A stretch of DNA of 44,627 nucleotides from a virus, in the IMG/VR virus record IMGVR_UViG_3300037153_000330, positions 1 through 44,627 of that record. One strand, 5' to 3'. Positions 25,376-32,958 of the stretch are shown here, in pieces. Made by a program: the position numbers and the translations under genes. Numbering within the stretch: position 1 is the stretch's first letter; each line of letters starts with the position of its first letter. The notes beneath the pieces were generated by a model. The model ran no database searches. It was given only the letters and a program-made list of their open reading frames with translations, and was not told where the DNA came from.

Positions 25376-25650
25376 GCAGCAGGACGCGTGAAGCCGAGAA
25401 GTTCGCTGCTGAGATAGAGGCGGCAGGTCTGATCGTTCGCCGGAAGGGTGACAAGTTCGTCGTCGCGTCACCGACCGGACAACTGCTCGGCTCGTTCGGG
25501 ACGATCCTCGATCGAGGGCGTACGAGAGCGAATGTGGTCGCGCAGATCAAGCGAGCGACCGGGATCGTGATCGAGGACGCCAGGACCGGCTCCCGCAGGC
25601 ACTCGACCAGGAAGGGCAAGCCCTACAAGAATCACGGAGGCACGTCGTGA
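25372..25650 (+). CDS. Small HicA-like fold protein (tentative)
   Basis: This 92-residue protein starts with GTG overlapping the transglycosylase stop. The pattern of helix (AEKFAAEIEAAGLIV), RRKGDKFVVASPTG hairpin and second helix (NVVAQIKRATGIVIED) resembles the dsRBD-like fold of HicA toxins, but the usual catalytic His is not in the expected place. The C-terminus is basic. No adjacent HicB-like partner is seen, so this is a structural guess. Confidence 0.5.
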   Translation: MSSRTREAEKFAAEIEAAGLIVRRKGDKFVVASPTGQLLGSFGTILDRGRTRANVVAQIKRATGIVIEDARTGSRRHSTRKGKPYKNHGGTS

Positions 25651-25934
25651 CCGAGGTCACGCCGGTCCCCGAGGGCTTCCGTGAGGAGTGGGTCCCGAGC
25701 TCGGGCTGGAAGCTCGTGGACGAGGTCGAGGGAGATCGCTACCGCTGCCGCTGGGGAGGCGGCGGCGGTAGCCGGGCCTGCGGTCGGCCGTCGGTAGCAG
25801 CACTGAACCGTGGGCGGCATACGTGGATGGGGCGCGTCGACCAGTGGTGGCACTACTGCGCTGAGCACCTGTACGGCCGGCGGATCGAGAACGGGGTCGT
25901 GCTGCACCGGCGACTCGTGGAGGACGAGCGTTGA
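25647..25934 (+). CDS. Hypothetical Cys/Trp-rich protein
   Basis: This 95-residue protein has RCRWGGGGGSRACGRPS and DQWWHYCAEHLYGRRI, which may form a small metal-bound unit (three Cys, two His). Four-base overlaps on both sides. No family is recognised. Confidence 0.6.
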   Translation: MTEVTPVPEGFREEWVPSSGWKLVDEVEGDRYRCRWGGGGGSRACGRPSVAALNRGRHTWMGRVDQWWHYCAEHLYGRRIENGVVLHRRLVEDER

Positions 25935-26401
25935 GCGACCCGGTCGTGACGATCGAGCCGTGGGATGAGCTTCGCGCCGCCTACGTGGGCTTCGCCCGAC
26001 AGGTGAATGCAGTCCGTCGAGGTCTACGGCCGCGGCATCAGGGCGCGTCGCTGTGGGGCGGGCACATCGAGGGCGCGCTCGCCGAGCTCGCCTTCTGCAA
26101 GCTCACGGGGATCAGGTGGACGTCCGAGCATGCGCTCGGCCTCCCTCCCTACCCTCCCGACTGCGGCGAGCGCACCGAGATTCGCTGGGTGCAGCCGGGT
26201 CGCGTCCACTACCTCTACTTCGATCCTCGCCGCGACAACGACGAGCGCGTCTACGTGCTCGTCACCGGCTGGTCGCCGACCTACACCGTGCTCGGCTCGA
26301 TCCGCGGGGTGAATGCCCGCCGCCAGGAATGGCTGTTCCGCTACCCCGAGCGCGTCGTCTATCGGGTCCCGGCAAGTGCGCTGCGGCGACTGGAGGCCTG
26401 A
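25931..26401 (+). CDS. Hypothetical protein, possible nuclease-like fold
   Basis: This 156-residue protein contains a helix GHIEGALAELAFCKLTGIRW, a following TEIRW strand near residue 77, and DNDERVYVLVTG, then VYRVPASALRRLE at the end. The order helix-E, then E-hydrophobic, then strand resembles phage-encoded restriction-like proteins, but the expected K/Q residue is not clear. First of a run of early genes ending at the VRR-NUC gene. Confidence 0.5.
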   Translation: MSDPVVTIEPWDELRAAYVGFARQVNAVRRGLRPRHQGASLWGGHIEGALAELAFCKLTGIRWTSEHALGLPPYPPDCGERTEIRWVQPGRVHYLYFDPRRDNDERVYVLVTGWSPTYTVLGSIRGVNARRQEWLFRYPERVVYRVPASALRRLEA

Positions 26402-26658
26402 TGCAGCGCGTCCTCGAGGAGGCCGTGATCGCCGTTCGCCTGCGCGACTCATCGAGCGCCTGGTTCGAGCACCTGGACGAGACAGTCACGCTGGTCGTGC
26501 ACCGGCGCATTCCGGGCTCGGAGGGCGGCTGGGCTCACTTGCAGTTTCACGCCGAAACGGAGGTCGCCGCCGAGGCCGCCTACGACCACTACTGCCGGCA
26601 GAGCTACGAGCGCGCACGCCGGCAGGCACAACGACGGCTGCGCTGGGGTCCGACGTGA
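26401..26658 (+). CDS. Hypothetical early protein
   Basis: This 85-residue protein has alternating strands (VTLVVHRRIPG ... AHLQFHAETEV) and a basic C-terminal helix (SYERARRQAQRRLRW). Overlaps the flanking genes by one and four bases. No family is recognised. Confidence 0.55.
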   Translation: MQRVLEEAVIAVRLRDSSSAWFEHLDETVTLVVHRRIPGSEGGWAHLQFHAETEVAAEAAYDHYCRQSYERARRQAQRRLRWGPT

Positions 26659-26981
26659 TCCCGATGAGCGAGCGCCAGTTGCAGGAGGCCGTGCTTGAGC
26701 TCGCGGGCGCGCTCGGCTACCGCGCCTACCACACCTACGACTCGCGGCGATCGCAGCCGGGCTTCCCCGACCTCGTGCTCGTGCGCCCGCCCGACCGGAT
26801 CGTGTTCGCCGAGCTCAAGGGCGAGCGCGGGCGAATCAGCCGCGAGCAGGCGTCCTGGCTGAGCGACCTGCATCTGGTCGAGCTCTCGATCAATGCCCGC
26901 TGCGCCGAGGAGCCGTTCCGCGTCCAGGTCTGGAAGCCCGAGCAGTGGCGCGACGGCTCGATCGTGAGGAAGCTGCGGTGA
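26655..26981 (+). CDS. VRR-NUC nuclease
   Basis: A GTG at 26655 (alternative ATG 26664) gives 108 residues. The core GFPDLVLVRPPDRIVFAELK has the VRR-NUC signature PD..hh...h.h.E.K, and GRISREQASWLSDL follows as expected. Members of this PD-(D/E)XK family act as structure-specific nucleases, for example Holliday junction cleavage. In phage early operons they are thought to process recombination or replication forks. No helicase is fused. Confidence 0.88.
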   Translation: MIPMSERQLQEAVLELAGALGYRAYHTYDSRRSQPGFPDLVLVRPPDRIVFAELKGERGRISREQASWLSDLHLVELSINARCAEEPFRVQVWKPEQWRDGSIVRKLR

Positions 26982-27142
26982 AGCCGGGCGAGCGGATCGT
27001 GATGCGCGACGGGCGCCGCGGGCGGGTCGTGCGGCGCAAGTGGATGCGCTCGCGCTTCGTGCTCGTGATCGAGCTCGAAGGCGGCGGGATCATCAACTAC
27101 GACCCGCAGTGGCTACGCGAGCGCGAGCGGGTGCGCACGTGA
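26978..27142 (+). CDS. Small basic protein with KOW-like strand pattern
   Basis: A GTG overlapping the nuclease stop gives 54 residues. PGERIVMRDGRRGRVVRRKW and FVLVIELEGGGIINYD look like a small SH3/KOW-type barrel that could bind nucleic acid. The length and motif match other short phage proteins of this type. Confidence 0.5.
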   Translation: MKPGERIVMRDGRRGRVVRRKWMRSRFVLVIELEGGGIINYDPQWLRERERVRT

Positions 27143-27312
27143 GCTGGGTGCCGGGCCAGAGGCAGTGCATGCTCTGCGGCCGCGTCGGCACGCGCCGCTT
27201 CCTGCCGATCGCCGGCGGCTCGTCCTGGCAGTGCTCGGTGCAGCGAGCCTGCGAGCTCCGGCGACGGCGCTTCCTGGCGCCGCTGCTGCGCGCCGGCAGG
27301 AAGGCCTCATGA
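27139..27312 (+). CDS. Small zinc-binding-like protein
   Basis: This 57-residue protein has CMLCGRVGTRRF near residue 10 and a later CSVQRAC, together a possible treble-clef knuckle, then an Arg-rich helix. GTG start coupled to the previous stop. Unknown role. Confidence 0.5.
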   Translation: MSWVPGQRQCMLCGRVGTRRFLPIAGGSSWQCSVQRACELRRRRFLAPLLRAGRKAS

Positions 27313-27524
27313 GGTTGCAGACGCACGTGATCGCCGTGCGCCGCTACGACGGCACGGCGGTGGTCGTCGGCCTGGCGAAGGGACCGGTGACGCTGCACGA
27401 GGACGAGTTCCTGATCGAGATCGAGGTCGAGCTCGCGGCCGACCTTCTGACGGTCCTGGCCGAGCTCCCGCGCGAGCGTCGCCGGATCAGGCTGGCGGGC
27501 TCGCTGGGACCGGAGGCGATGTGA
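27309..27524 (+). CDS. Hypothetical early protein
   Basis: The ATG at 27309 overlaps the upstream stop and gives 71 residues with an alternating strand/helix pattern (AVVVGLAKGPVTLHEDEFLI, ELAADLLTVLAELPRERRR). No family is recognised. Confidence 0.5.
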   Translation: MRLQTHVIAVRRYDGTAVVVGLAKGPVTLHEDEFLIEIEVELAADLLTVLAELPRERRRIRLAGSLGPEAM

Positions 27525-27760
27525 TCCGGGTCGGCGACCGCGTGCGCACGCCCGAGGGCTGGACCGGGACGGTGCGCAGCCTGCGCCGGCAGGTCGAGCC
27601 GCACGGCGGCTGGCGAGTCGATGCCGGGCTCGGGCCGAAGCGGGCTCGCCCGGGTGAGCTCGAAGCCGCGGCCGAGCAGGCGCGGCTCTACGCCTGCGTC
27701 GACTTCGGGCCGGGCCGCTTCCGCAACTACAACGCTGACGTGCTGAGCGTGCTCGGATGA
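27521..27760 (+). CDS. Hypothetical early protein, SH3-like
   Basis: This 79-residue protein begins IRVGDRVRTPEGWTGTVRSL, a pattern of small SH3/KOW-type barrels. It resembles the protein at 26978 in design and could be a distant duplicate. GTG start is coupled to the gene before. Confidence 0.5.
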   Translation: MIRVGDRVRTPEGWTGTVRSLRRQVEPHGGWRVDAGLGPKRARPGELEAAAEQARLYACVDFGPGRFRNYNADVLSVLG

Positions 27761-27885
27761 CCCTCTACTTCGAGCACGTCCCGACGAAGCGCGTCGTCCC
27801 GATCGAGACGCGAGCGGGCCTGCGCCACTGCCTCGCCTCGCCCTACTGGAAGGAGGTACGCCGCGATGCCGTGGGTTCGCATTGA
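27757..27885 (+). CDS. Very short ORF before the initiator gene
   Basis: ATG 27757 gives 42 residues (MTLYFEHVPTKRVVPIETRA and on), ending 19 bases inside the next gene. Its end contains the GGAGG ribosome site used by that gene, so it may serve mainly for translational coupling. Confidence 0.45.
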   Translation: MTLYFEHVPTKRVVPIETRAGLRHCLASPYWKEVRRDAVGSH

Positions 27886-28630
27886 CGAGGAGATGACCGA
27901 GCACCCGAAGGTCGCGTCCGCCGGCCCGGTCGCGCTCGCCCATCACATCGCCGGTCTCTGCTACTGCAACCGCAACCTGACCGACGGATTCATCCCCGAG
28001 CGCGTTGCCCGGCATCTGCTCGACTGGTCCGGGGTCGGCGTGTTCGGCGTGCCAACGAACGGCGAGAAGCCGCTCGCCGGTCCGGGCTGGGACGTCGACG
28101 GCGAGCTCGCCGTGGGCCTGCTCGTGGACTCCGGCATGTGGCACCGGGTCGGCGGCGGCTACCGGATTCACGACTACCTCGACTACCAGCCGTCGAAGGC
28201 GCAGGTTGAAGCAGACCGCAAGCAGAAGGCCGAAGCAGGACGGCTCGGAGGCAAGCAGACGCAGCGTCGGCGAAGGGCTGAGACAAGCCCTTCCGAAGCG
28301 ACTGCTTCAGCGGCCGCTCAAGCACCTGCCGAAGCGTTTGCTGAAGCGGGTGCTCAAGCAGAATTGAAGCCCGATCCCGTACCCGAACCCCTAGGTTCGG
28401 GTTCGGGATCGGAACTAGCTACCCCGGCGTCGCCGTCGCCGCCGCCGCAGCAGGAGGGCGCGTCGGCGCCGACGCCGCCGGGCGCGGTCAGGTTCGCCTG
28501 CGAGTACGTCTACGAGGGCGGCATCGCCTGCGGCCAGTCGTTCGCGACGATCGACGGGCTGCGCGCGCATCAGGACGCGCTCGATCACGGGCCGCTGGTC
28601 GAGACCCGCAGTGAGGGGGCGACGTTCTGA
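27866..28630 (+). CDS. Replication initiator-like protein with C-terminal zinc finger
   Basis: In this 254-residue protein, residues 1-110 start MPWVRIDEEMTEHPKVASAG and have CYCNRNLTDGFIPER and a winged-helix-like YRIHDYLDYQPSKAQVEADR end. This is the usual beginning of actinophage replication initiators. A low-complexity Ala/Glu linker (about 130-170) carries the repeats. The end has a C2H2-like finger (FACEYVYEGGIACGQ ... LRAHQDALDH). GGAGG precedes the ATG. As in lambda O, the origin may lie within the gene. Confidence 0.75.
   Translation: MPWVRIDEEMTEHPKVASAGPVALAHHIAGLCYCNRNLTDGFIPERVARHLLDWSGVGVFGVPTNGEKPLAGPGWDVDGELAVGLLVDSGMWHRVGGGYRIHDYLDYQPSKAQVEADRKQKAEAGRLGGKQTQRRRRAETSPSEATASAAAQAPAEAFAEAGAQAELKPDPVPEPLGSGSGSELATPASPSPPPQQEGASAPTPPGAVRFACEYVYEGGIACGQSFATIDGLRAHQDALDHGPLVETRSEGATF
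28293..28360 (+). repeat. Iteron-like direct repeats inside the initiator gene
   Basis: Two 32-bp copies (28293-28324, 28329-28360) share CCGAAGCG at the left and GCTCAAGCA at the right, spaced 36 bases apart. They encode a 12-residue Ala/Glu repeat. A weaker CCGAAGC...AAGCA copy lies at 28230. Repeats within an initiator gene are a feature of lambda-type origins. Confidence 0.55.
28373..28410. repeat. Long inverted repeat next to the iterons
   Basis: A 17-bp stem (GATCCCGTACCCGAACC against GGTTCGGGTTCGGGATC, one mismatch) surrounds CCTA. It lies 13 bases after the second repeat and is coding (a Pro/Gly/Ser-rich linker). Together with the iterons it is a candidate replication origin element. 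Confidence 0.55.
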
Positions 28631-28848
28631 TGGGCGGCGATCAGTGCCGCCTCTGCGGATGGGTCGCGGGCTCGAACCCGAGCAACTGCAACGAGTGCGC
28701 CGAGACGCACGACCGCGATCTGCTGACCGCCGCCTTCGACCGGCTCGACTGGCTGCGGGCCGAGTACGGGCCGGACGACCTCGACCTGCTCACCTTCGGG
28801 CCGATCGTGGAGCTCTACGACGCGCTGCTGCGAATCGAGGCGGCGTGA
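28630..28848 (+). CDS. Small zinc-ribbon-like protein
   Basis: This 72-residue protein has CRLCGW and CNECAE in the first 25 residues, and then an acidic helical tail. ATG shares a base with the initiator stop. A metal-binding accessory of replication is possible. Confidence 0.6.
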   Translation: MGGDQCRLCGWVAGSNPSNCNECAETHDRDLLTAAFDRLDWLRAEYGPDDLDLLTFGPIVELYDALLRIEAA

Positions 28849-29127
28849 GTGAAGTCCGAGGAGCAACGGTTCGGGCTCGCCTGGTCGCGCTACCTGCTCG
28901 ACCGGCTACACCGCAACGGCGGCGACCCGCTGGGCGAGCCCGACGCTGGGCACGGCGACTGCGACGACTGCTCGCGGGCGGTGCTCGCCCGCTGGCAGGT
29001 CGGTCGCTTCCTGACCTGCCGGGCCTGCACCGCCTCGCGGCGCCGTGCGGGCGAGGCGCTACAACGAGAGGAGGATGACCGTGAACGAGACCGAGGCACC
29101 GGCACGTCTACCGGCGGCACGTTCTGA
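28849..29127 (+). CDS. Small zinc-ribbon-like protein overlapping recT
   Basis: The GTG abuts the previous stop and gives 92 residues, with a CDDC and CRAC pair (residues about 38-63) and a charged tail. The last 47 bases overlap the RecT start; that tail is less gene-like. Unknown role. Confidence 0.5.
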   Translation: MKSEEQRFGLAWSRYLLDRLHRNGGDPLGEPDAGHGDCDDCSRAVLARWQVGRFLTCRACTASRRRAGEALQREEDDRERDRGTGTSTGGTF

Positions 29128-30025
29128 GTTGACCGATATCGCCCGGATGGGGATGTGGCTGGCCGCGGCCGAAAGCGAGGCGCAGAACCCGGAGGCACTG
29201 GGCGCCTCGGCGGCGCTGCGGCTCGCCTTCGCCCGCGAGCTCGGCCTGCCGCTGACGGCCGCGGCCGAGTTGCACGTGATCAAGGGGCGGCTGACCCTGG
29301 GCGCGCTGCTGCTGCGGGCGCTGGCCGAGCGGCGCGGCTACCGGATCGAGAAGGTCGATGCCGGTGACGAGGCCTGCACGGCGGTCGTTTACAACGGCGA
29401 CGATCGTGAGCTCGGGCGAGCGACCTACACGATCGAGCGCGCGAAGCGGGCGGGCCTGGTCAAGGACCGCGGCGGCTGGGTCAAGAACCCCGACCGGATG
29501 CTGTGGGCGCGGGCGGCGACCGAGGCGATCCGCGACTTCGCGCCCGAGGTCGCGGTCGGCCTGCTCGTGACCGAGGAGTTGGACGAGGTCGAGGGCGCCG
29601 TGGGCGAGTACGAGCCGCCGGCCGTCTACGAGCCGACGACCGACTTCACCGAGCGAGCGCAGGACGAGCAGGACTGGCAGGAGGCACAAGCCGCCGGCGA
29701 GCCCGAGACCGAACCCGCCGGGCCGGGTCCCTGGACGGACAAGCAGCGGCGCACGATCTTCGCGATCGTCGGCGAGCTCGACCGCTCCTTCCCGCCGCCC
29801 GTGGTCGAGGGCGAGCAGACGCCCGACTGGCGCGACGTGGTCGATCGCTCGGCGCGGCATCACTACAACAAGGAGCTTCGCCAGTTGACCCGGCCGGAGG
29901 CCGACGACCTGATCGTGAAGATGCGGGCACGGCTCAAGACCCTCCAGGCCGAGCGCCCCGAACCCGAACCGGAGCCCGAAACCGACCAAAACCCGACCAA
30001 CAGTGACGATGACATCCCCTTTTAG
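29081..30025 (+). CDS. recT: RecT-family single-strand annealing protein with SSB-like tail
   Basis: GTG 29081 has AGGAGG six bases ahead and gives 314 residues. ATG 29075 is an alternative. Residues about 15-180 match RecT: AALRLAFARELGLPLTAAAE, HVIKGRLTLGALLLRALAER, then a WVKNPDRMLWARAATEAIRD segment. A Pro/Glu linker and a second small domain (PWTDKQRRTIFAIVGEL) follow. The last residues are NSDDDIPF, identical in the final six to the E. coli SSB tail tip. No SSB gene or exonuclease gene is seen nearby. The protein should anneal single strands during replication or recombination. Confidence 0.85.
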   Translation: MNETEAPARLPAARSELTDIARMGMWLAAAESEAQNPEALGASAALRLAFARELGLPLTAAAELHVIKGRLTLGALLLRALAERRGYRIEKVDAGDEACTAVVYNGDDRELGRATYTIERAKRAGLVKDRGGWVKNPDRMLWARAATEAIRDFAPEVAVGLLVTEELDEVEGAVGEYEPPAVYEPTTDFTERAQDEQDWQEAQAAGEPETEPAGPGPWTDKQRRTIFAIVGELDRSFPPPVVEGEQTPDWRDVVDRSARHHYNKELRQLTRPEADDLIVKMRARLKTLQAERPEPEPEPETDQNPTNSDDDIPF

Positions 30026-30080
30026 GGGTTAGACTCAGGGACGTTTCGTGACACGGCAACGTTCTTTAGGAGGTTGACCC

Positions 30081-31535
30081 ATGACCGAGGTCGTAGGGAC
30101 CGGCCGCACGCCGCGTCCCGCGCACAAGGACCTACGTGCGCTCACTCGTCACTTCAAGTACGGCTATCGCTGGAAGCCGACCGGCGCCGGGCACTGGCGC
30201 TTGACCGATCGGCACGGCAACTACGTCGAGGACTCCGAGGGCAAGGTGATCACCGCCCCGGACAAGCCGAGCCCCGGCGTGGTGCGCTCCTTGCGCTCGC
30301 AGTTGCAGGAGGCGCGGGTGCTCAAGGGCACCGAGCAGCGGGAGGTGCCCGAGGAGATGCGCGAGGCCCGTACCGAGGCCTACCGGGCACTGGCGGCGCA
30401 GCGCGACGAGCGCCGGCAGCAGATCGCGAGCGAGCGCCACAAGCGACTCGCGCAGGTGCTCGCACCGATCGGGCTCGAGACTCCGGGGCTTGCCTCCGAC
30501 CTGGGCTCGGTCGGCGGCGTGGTCGCCCGTGAGCAATTCAAGCGCGAGCTCTCACATGACCTGCTGACGGCGAACGCGCGCCGCGTCTTGAATGCGGCCT
30601 GGACCGAGGATCGCTACGGCGAGGTTTGGGACGCGATGCTCGATCGGCTGGAACGAGCCCCTGACGTGGTCGGCGAGTGGTTCGCGCTCGTGCGCGAGGC
30701 GAAGGGTCTGCCGGCCGACACGGTCGAGGTTCGCCTGCCGAAGGGCGCGCAGGACGACTGGCCGTTCGACGTCAAGCTGCTGCCGCTGGGGGCGCTGTTC
30801 GCCGACGAGGCCTACCAGCGCCCGATCAACTGGATCTTCGTGCGCAAGGAGTCGGCACGCTTCGATCCCTCGCTGGTCGGGACGATCGACGTCGCGCAGC
30901 GAGGGCCGTCGCAGTTCGCGATCCTCGACGGGCAGCAGCGCCGGGAGATCGTTCGCCTGGCGGGCAAGACCTCGATCTTCGCCTCGGTCTACGTCGGGCT
31001 TGACCTGGCGAGCGAGGCTCGCTTCTTCCTGCACAAGAACCGCGACCGCAAGGCCGTGCACCCGTACTACACCTACGTCGCCCGCCTGACCGCGCGCGAC
31101 CCGGAGGCTCTGGCGATCGAGGCGATCGTGAAGAAGTTCGGCTACCGCATGGCGATCGGCGCCCCGCGCGAAGGCCTACCGGACAACATCGCCGCGATCG
31201 CGGCCGTCGAAGCGGCCTACCGGCGCAAGCTCCCGGACGGCTCGGAGGCGCTGACCCCGACCCTGCAAACGCTGCGCGAGGGTGCCTACGGGCGAGCCCT
31301 GGGCACGAGCGCGGCGCTGATCCACGGGCTCTCGATCCTCTACTCCGAGAACGAGAACGGGGCGATCAGCACCGAGCGAATGGTCGACGTGCTGCTCGCG
31401 ATCGGACCCGAGCTCGCGGTCGGCCGTGGCCGTGACCTCGTGCGCCACTCGGGCGGGCAGTTGCAGAGGCGCATGGCCGACGTGCTCGCGGCCGAGGCCC
31501 GCAGCAGTACGAGGCGGAAGAAGACGGCGGCATGA
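30081..31535 (+). CDS. ParB-superfamily nuclease-like protein (DUF6551-type)
   Basis: This 484-residue protein has ALFADEAYQRPINWIFVRKE, then FDPSLVGTIDVAQRG, then FAILDGQQRREIV (residues about 235-300), which is the ParB/sulfiredoxin-like pattern. The rest is helical. Such proteins are common in actinophages. The exact action is unsettled, and DNA-binding or nuclease activity is assumed. The strong ribosome site TTAGGAGG and a TAGACT box at 30030 suggest its own transcript start. Confidence 0.8.
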   Translation: MTEVVGTGRTPRPAHKDLRALTRHFKYGYRWKPTGAGHWRLTDRHGNYVEDSEGKVITAPDKPSPGVVRSLRSQLQEARVLKGTEQREVPEEMREARTEAYRALAAQRDERRQQIASERHKRLAQVLAPIGLETPGLASDLGSVGGVVAREQFKRELSHDLLTANARRVLNAAWTEDRYGEVWDAMLDRLERAPDVVGEWFALVREAKGLPADTVEVRLPKGAQDDWPFDVKLLPLGALFADEAYQRPINWIFVRKESARFDPSLVGTIDVAQRGPSQFAILDGQQRREIVRLAGKTSIFASVYVGLDLASEARFFLHKNRDRKAVHPYYTYVARLTARDPEALAIEAIVKKFGYRMAIGAPREGLPDNIAAIAAVEAAYRRKLPDGSEALTPTLQTLREGAYGRALGTSAALIHGLSILYSENENGAISTERMVDVLLAIGPELAVGRGRDLVRHSGGQLQRRMADVLAAEARSSTRRKKTAA

Positions 31536-31822
31536 GCAAGCCCGAGGTCGAGATCACCTGGGAAGTGCCACGCCCACATCGGATGCCCTCGATGTACGAC
31601 GAGGCGCTGGGCGAGGTCAAGAAGCGGCCCGGCCAGTGGGCACGGCTGCGCTCGTTCGAGCACTCCTCCGCGGCCTACTCGGCGAGCGGCGGGCTCAAGA
31701 AGCGGCTCGATGACGATCGCTGGCAGGCGGCGGTGCGACCGCTGCCGGACGGGAGCGCGGGCTACGGCCTCTACGTTCGCTACCGCACCGACGCGCAGCT
31801 ACGCGAGGAGAACGGGCGATGA
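31532..31822 (+). CDS. Hypothetical protein
   Basis: This 96-residue protein has an aromatic helix near the middle (RLRSFEHSSAAYSASGGLKK) and a strand pair at the end (YGLYVRYRTDAQ). It overlaps both neighbours by four bases. No family is recognised, though the short beta-rich end resembles early phage proteins of unknown fold. Confidence 0.55.
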   Translation: MSKPEVEITWEVPRPHRMPSMYDEALGEVKKRPGQWARLRSFEHSSAAYSASGGLKKRLDDDRWQAAVRPLPDGSAGYGLYVRYRTDAQLREENGR

Positions 31823-32022
31823 TCCGGCTCGAGGTCGAGAACGACGGCAGCGGTGACGTCACTCGTGGCAACTACGACGTGCACGTGACCTTGCCGTCGA
31901 CTTCCGACCCGACCACGGGGATCGTCTACCGGGCTCGGGTCGAGGGCTTCGAGCGCGGCCGTGGCTGGGCGGCGCTCGTGCGCGCAGCGGTCGAGGCACT
32001 TGAGGACGTCGGGGTGAGATGA
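31819..32022 (+). CDS. Hypothetical protein
   Basis: This 67-residue protein has strands (YDVHVTLPSTSDPTTGIVYR) and a terminal amphipathic helix (WAALVRAAVEALEDVGV). ATGA coupling on both sides. Unknown. Confidence 0.5.
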   Translation: MIRLEVENDGSGDVTRGNYDVHVTLPSTSDPTTGIVYRARVEGFERGRGWAALVRAAVEALEDVGVR

Positions 32023-32276
32023 CGGCCTGGCGCGTGATCGCGGCGCTGGCGGTCACGCTGCTCGTGCTGAGCGGGGTGCTCGCGGCGCTCGATGGACGTG
32101 TCCTGCTGGCCGCGATCGGACTGGGTGCAGCGGCCGGGCTCGGCTGGGCCTGGGTCGTCGCGTACCGCCGCTATCGCGAGGCCGTCGACGCGCTCGCCCG
32201 CGCACACGCGGCGCTCGATCTCGACCACGGGCACACGAGCGAGACCTGGGCCGACCGGCAGGCACGGCATGGCTGA
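32019..32276 (+). CDS. Small two-helix membrane protein
   Basis: In this 85-residue protein, residues about 5-24 and 29-49 are hydrophobic helices (VIAALAVTLLVLSGVLAA; LLAAIGLGAAAGLGWAWVV) followed by a charged cytoplasmic tail. Size and topology fit a class II holin, but it lies far from the endolysin gene. A membrane regulator is equally possible. Confidence 0.55.
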   Translation: MTAWRVIAALAVTLLVLSGVLAALDGRVLLAAIGLGAAAGLGWAWVVAYRRYREAVDALARAHAALDLDHGHTSETWADRQARHG

Positions 32277-32499
32277 GCTCAGTCGAGCCGAGGCCCGGCA
32301 CCTGGCCGCACTGCATCGCGAGCACTTGAGCCTGGCGCTGGTGAATGAGCGGATCGTGCTCGCCGGCGGGCAAATGATCGCGCTCGCCGACGGCACACCG
32401 GCACCGCCGCCGCGCAGGACGGCGAGCGCGCGCCAGTCGTACTGCCCGCACGGCCACGGCCGGGCGATCGACTGCCCGCATTGCTCGGGCACGCGGTGA
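32269..32499 (+). CDS. Small zinc-binding-like protein
   Basis: ATG 32269 overlaps the previous gene by eight bases and gives 76 residues: a helix (RHLAALHREHLSLALVNERI) and a C-terminal YCPHGHGRAIDCPHCSG, a likely zinc-binding end. Unknown role. Confidence 0.5.
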   Translation: MAELSRAEARHLAALHREHLSLALVNERIVLAGGQMIALADGTPAPPPRRTASARQSYCPHGHGRAIDCPHCSGTR

Positions 32500-32774
32500 C
32501 ATGCGCTCGCTGCGGGCAAGAGCACAAGCGCGGCGGCTCGCTCTGCCCGCGCTGCTACATGGCCGACTACCGGGCGAGCGGGCGCGGCCGTGAGCGAGCC
32601 CGCGAAGCGAACCGGCGCTACGCGCAGAGCGAGCTCGGCAAGGAAACGCGGCGGCACTGGCTCCCGGGCTACCGGGTCCGGCGAGGAGAGTACGTCCACC
32701 CGGACGTCACGGCGCTCCGGCAAGCCTGCAAGCGACTCGAACGAGCACTGGCGCGAGCCGAGGACCGTGCGTGA
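32496..32774 (+). CDS. Small zinc-ribbon-like basic protein
   Basis: GTG 32496 gives 92 residues. CARCGQ and CPRCYMADY near the start form a zinc-ribbon pattern, followed by a very basic helix (GRGRERAREANRRYAQSE), and later a coiled helix (TALRQACKRLERALARAEDR). The fold suggests nucleic acid binding. Coupled to its neighbours. Confidence 0.6.
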   Translation: MTCARCGQEHKRGGSLCPRCYMADYRASGRGRERAREANRRYAQSELGKETRRHWLPGYRVRRGEYVHPDVTALRQACKRLERALARAEDRA

Positions 32775-32958
32775 GTTCGCCGGGCAGGTCAACCGCGTCG
32801 CCTCGATGCTGCTCAACGGTCGGATCGAGACCGACGTCGCGCGCACCTACGCCGCCCTGGCGCGGACGGTGGCGCAGACCGTCTCGGTCGAGGTCACCCG
32901 CTCCCGCTTCTTGAAGCGCGAGCCGATGCTTGAGTTCGAGTACCCCGACGATGAGTAG
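32767..32958 (+). CDS. Small hypothetical protein
   Basis: GTG 32767 gives 63 residues, mostly one helix (QVNRVASMLLNGRIETDVAR) and an acidic end (EFEYPDDE). It overlaps the gene before by eight bases. Unknown. Confidence 0.45.
   Translation: MREFAGQVNRVASMLLNGRIETDVARTYAALARTVAQTVSVEVTRSRFLKREPMLEFEYPDDE

Noticed and set aside
30016-30028. Short CCCC-TTTTA-GGGG hairpin at the end of recT
   Set aside because: Only four base pairs; too weak to call a terminator, although it overlaps the recT stop codon.
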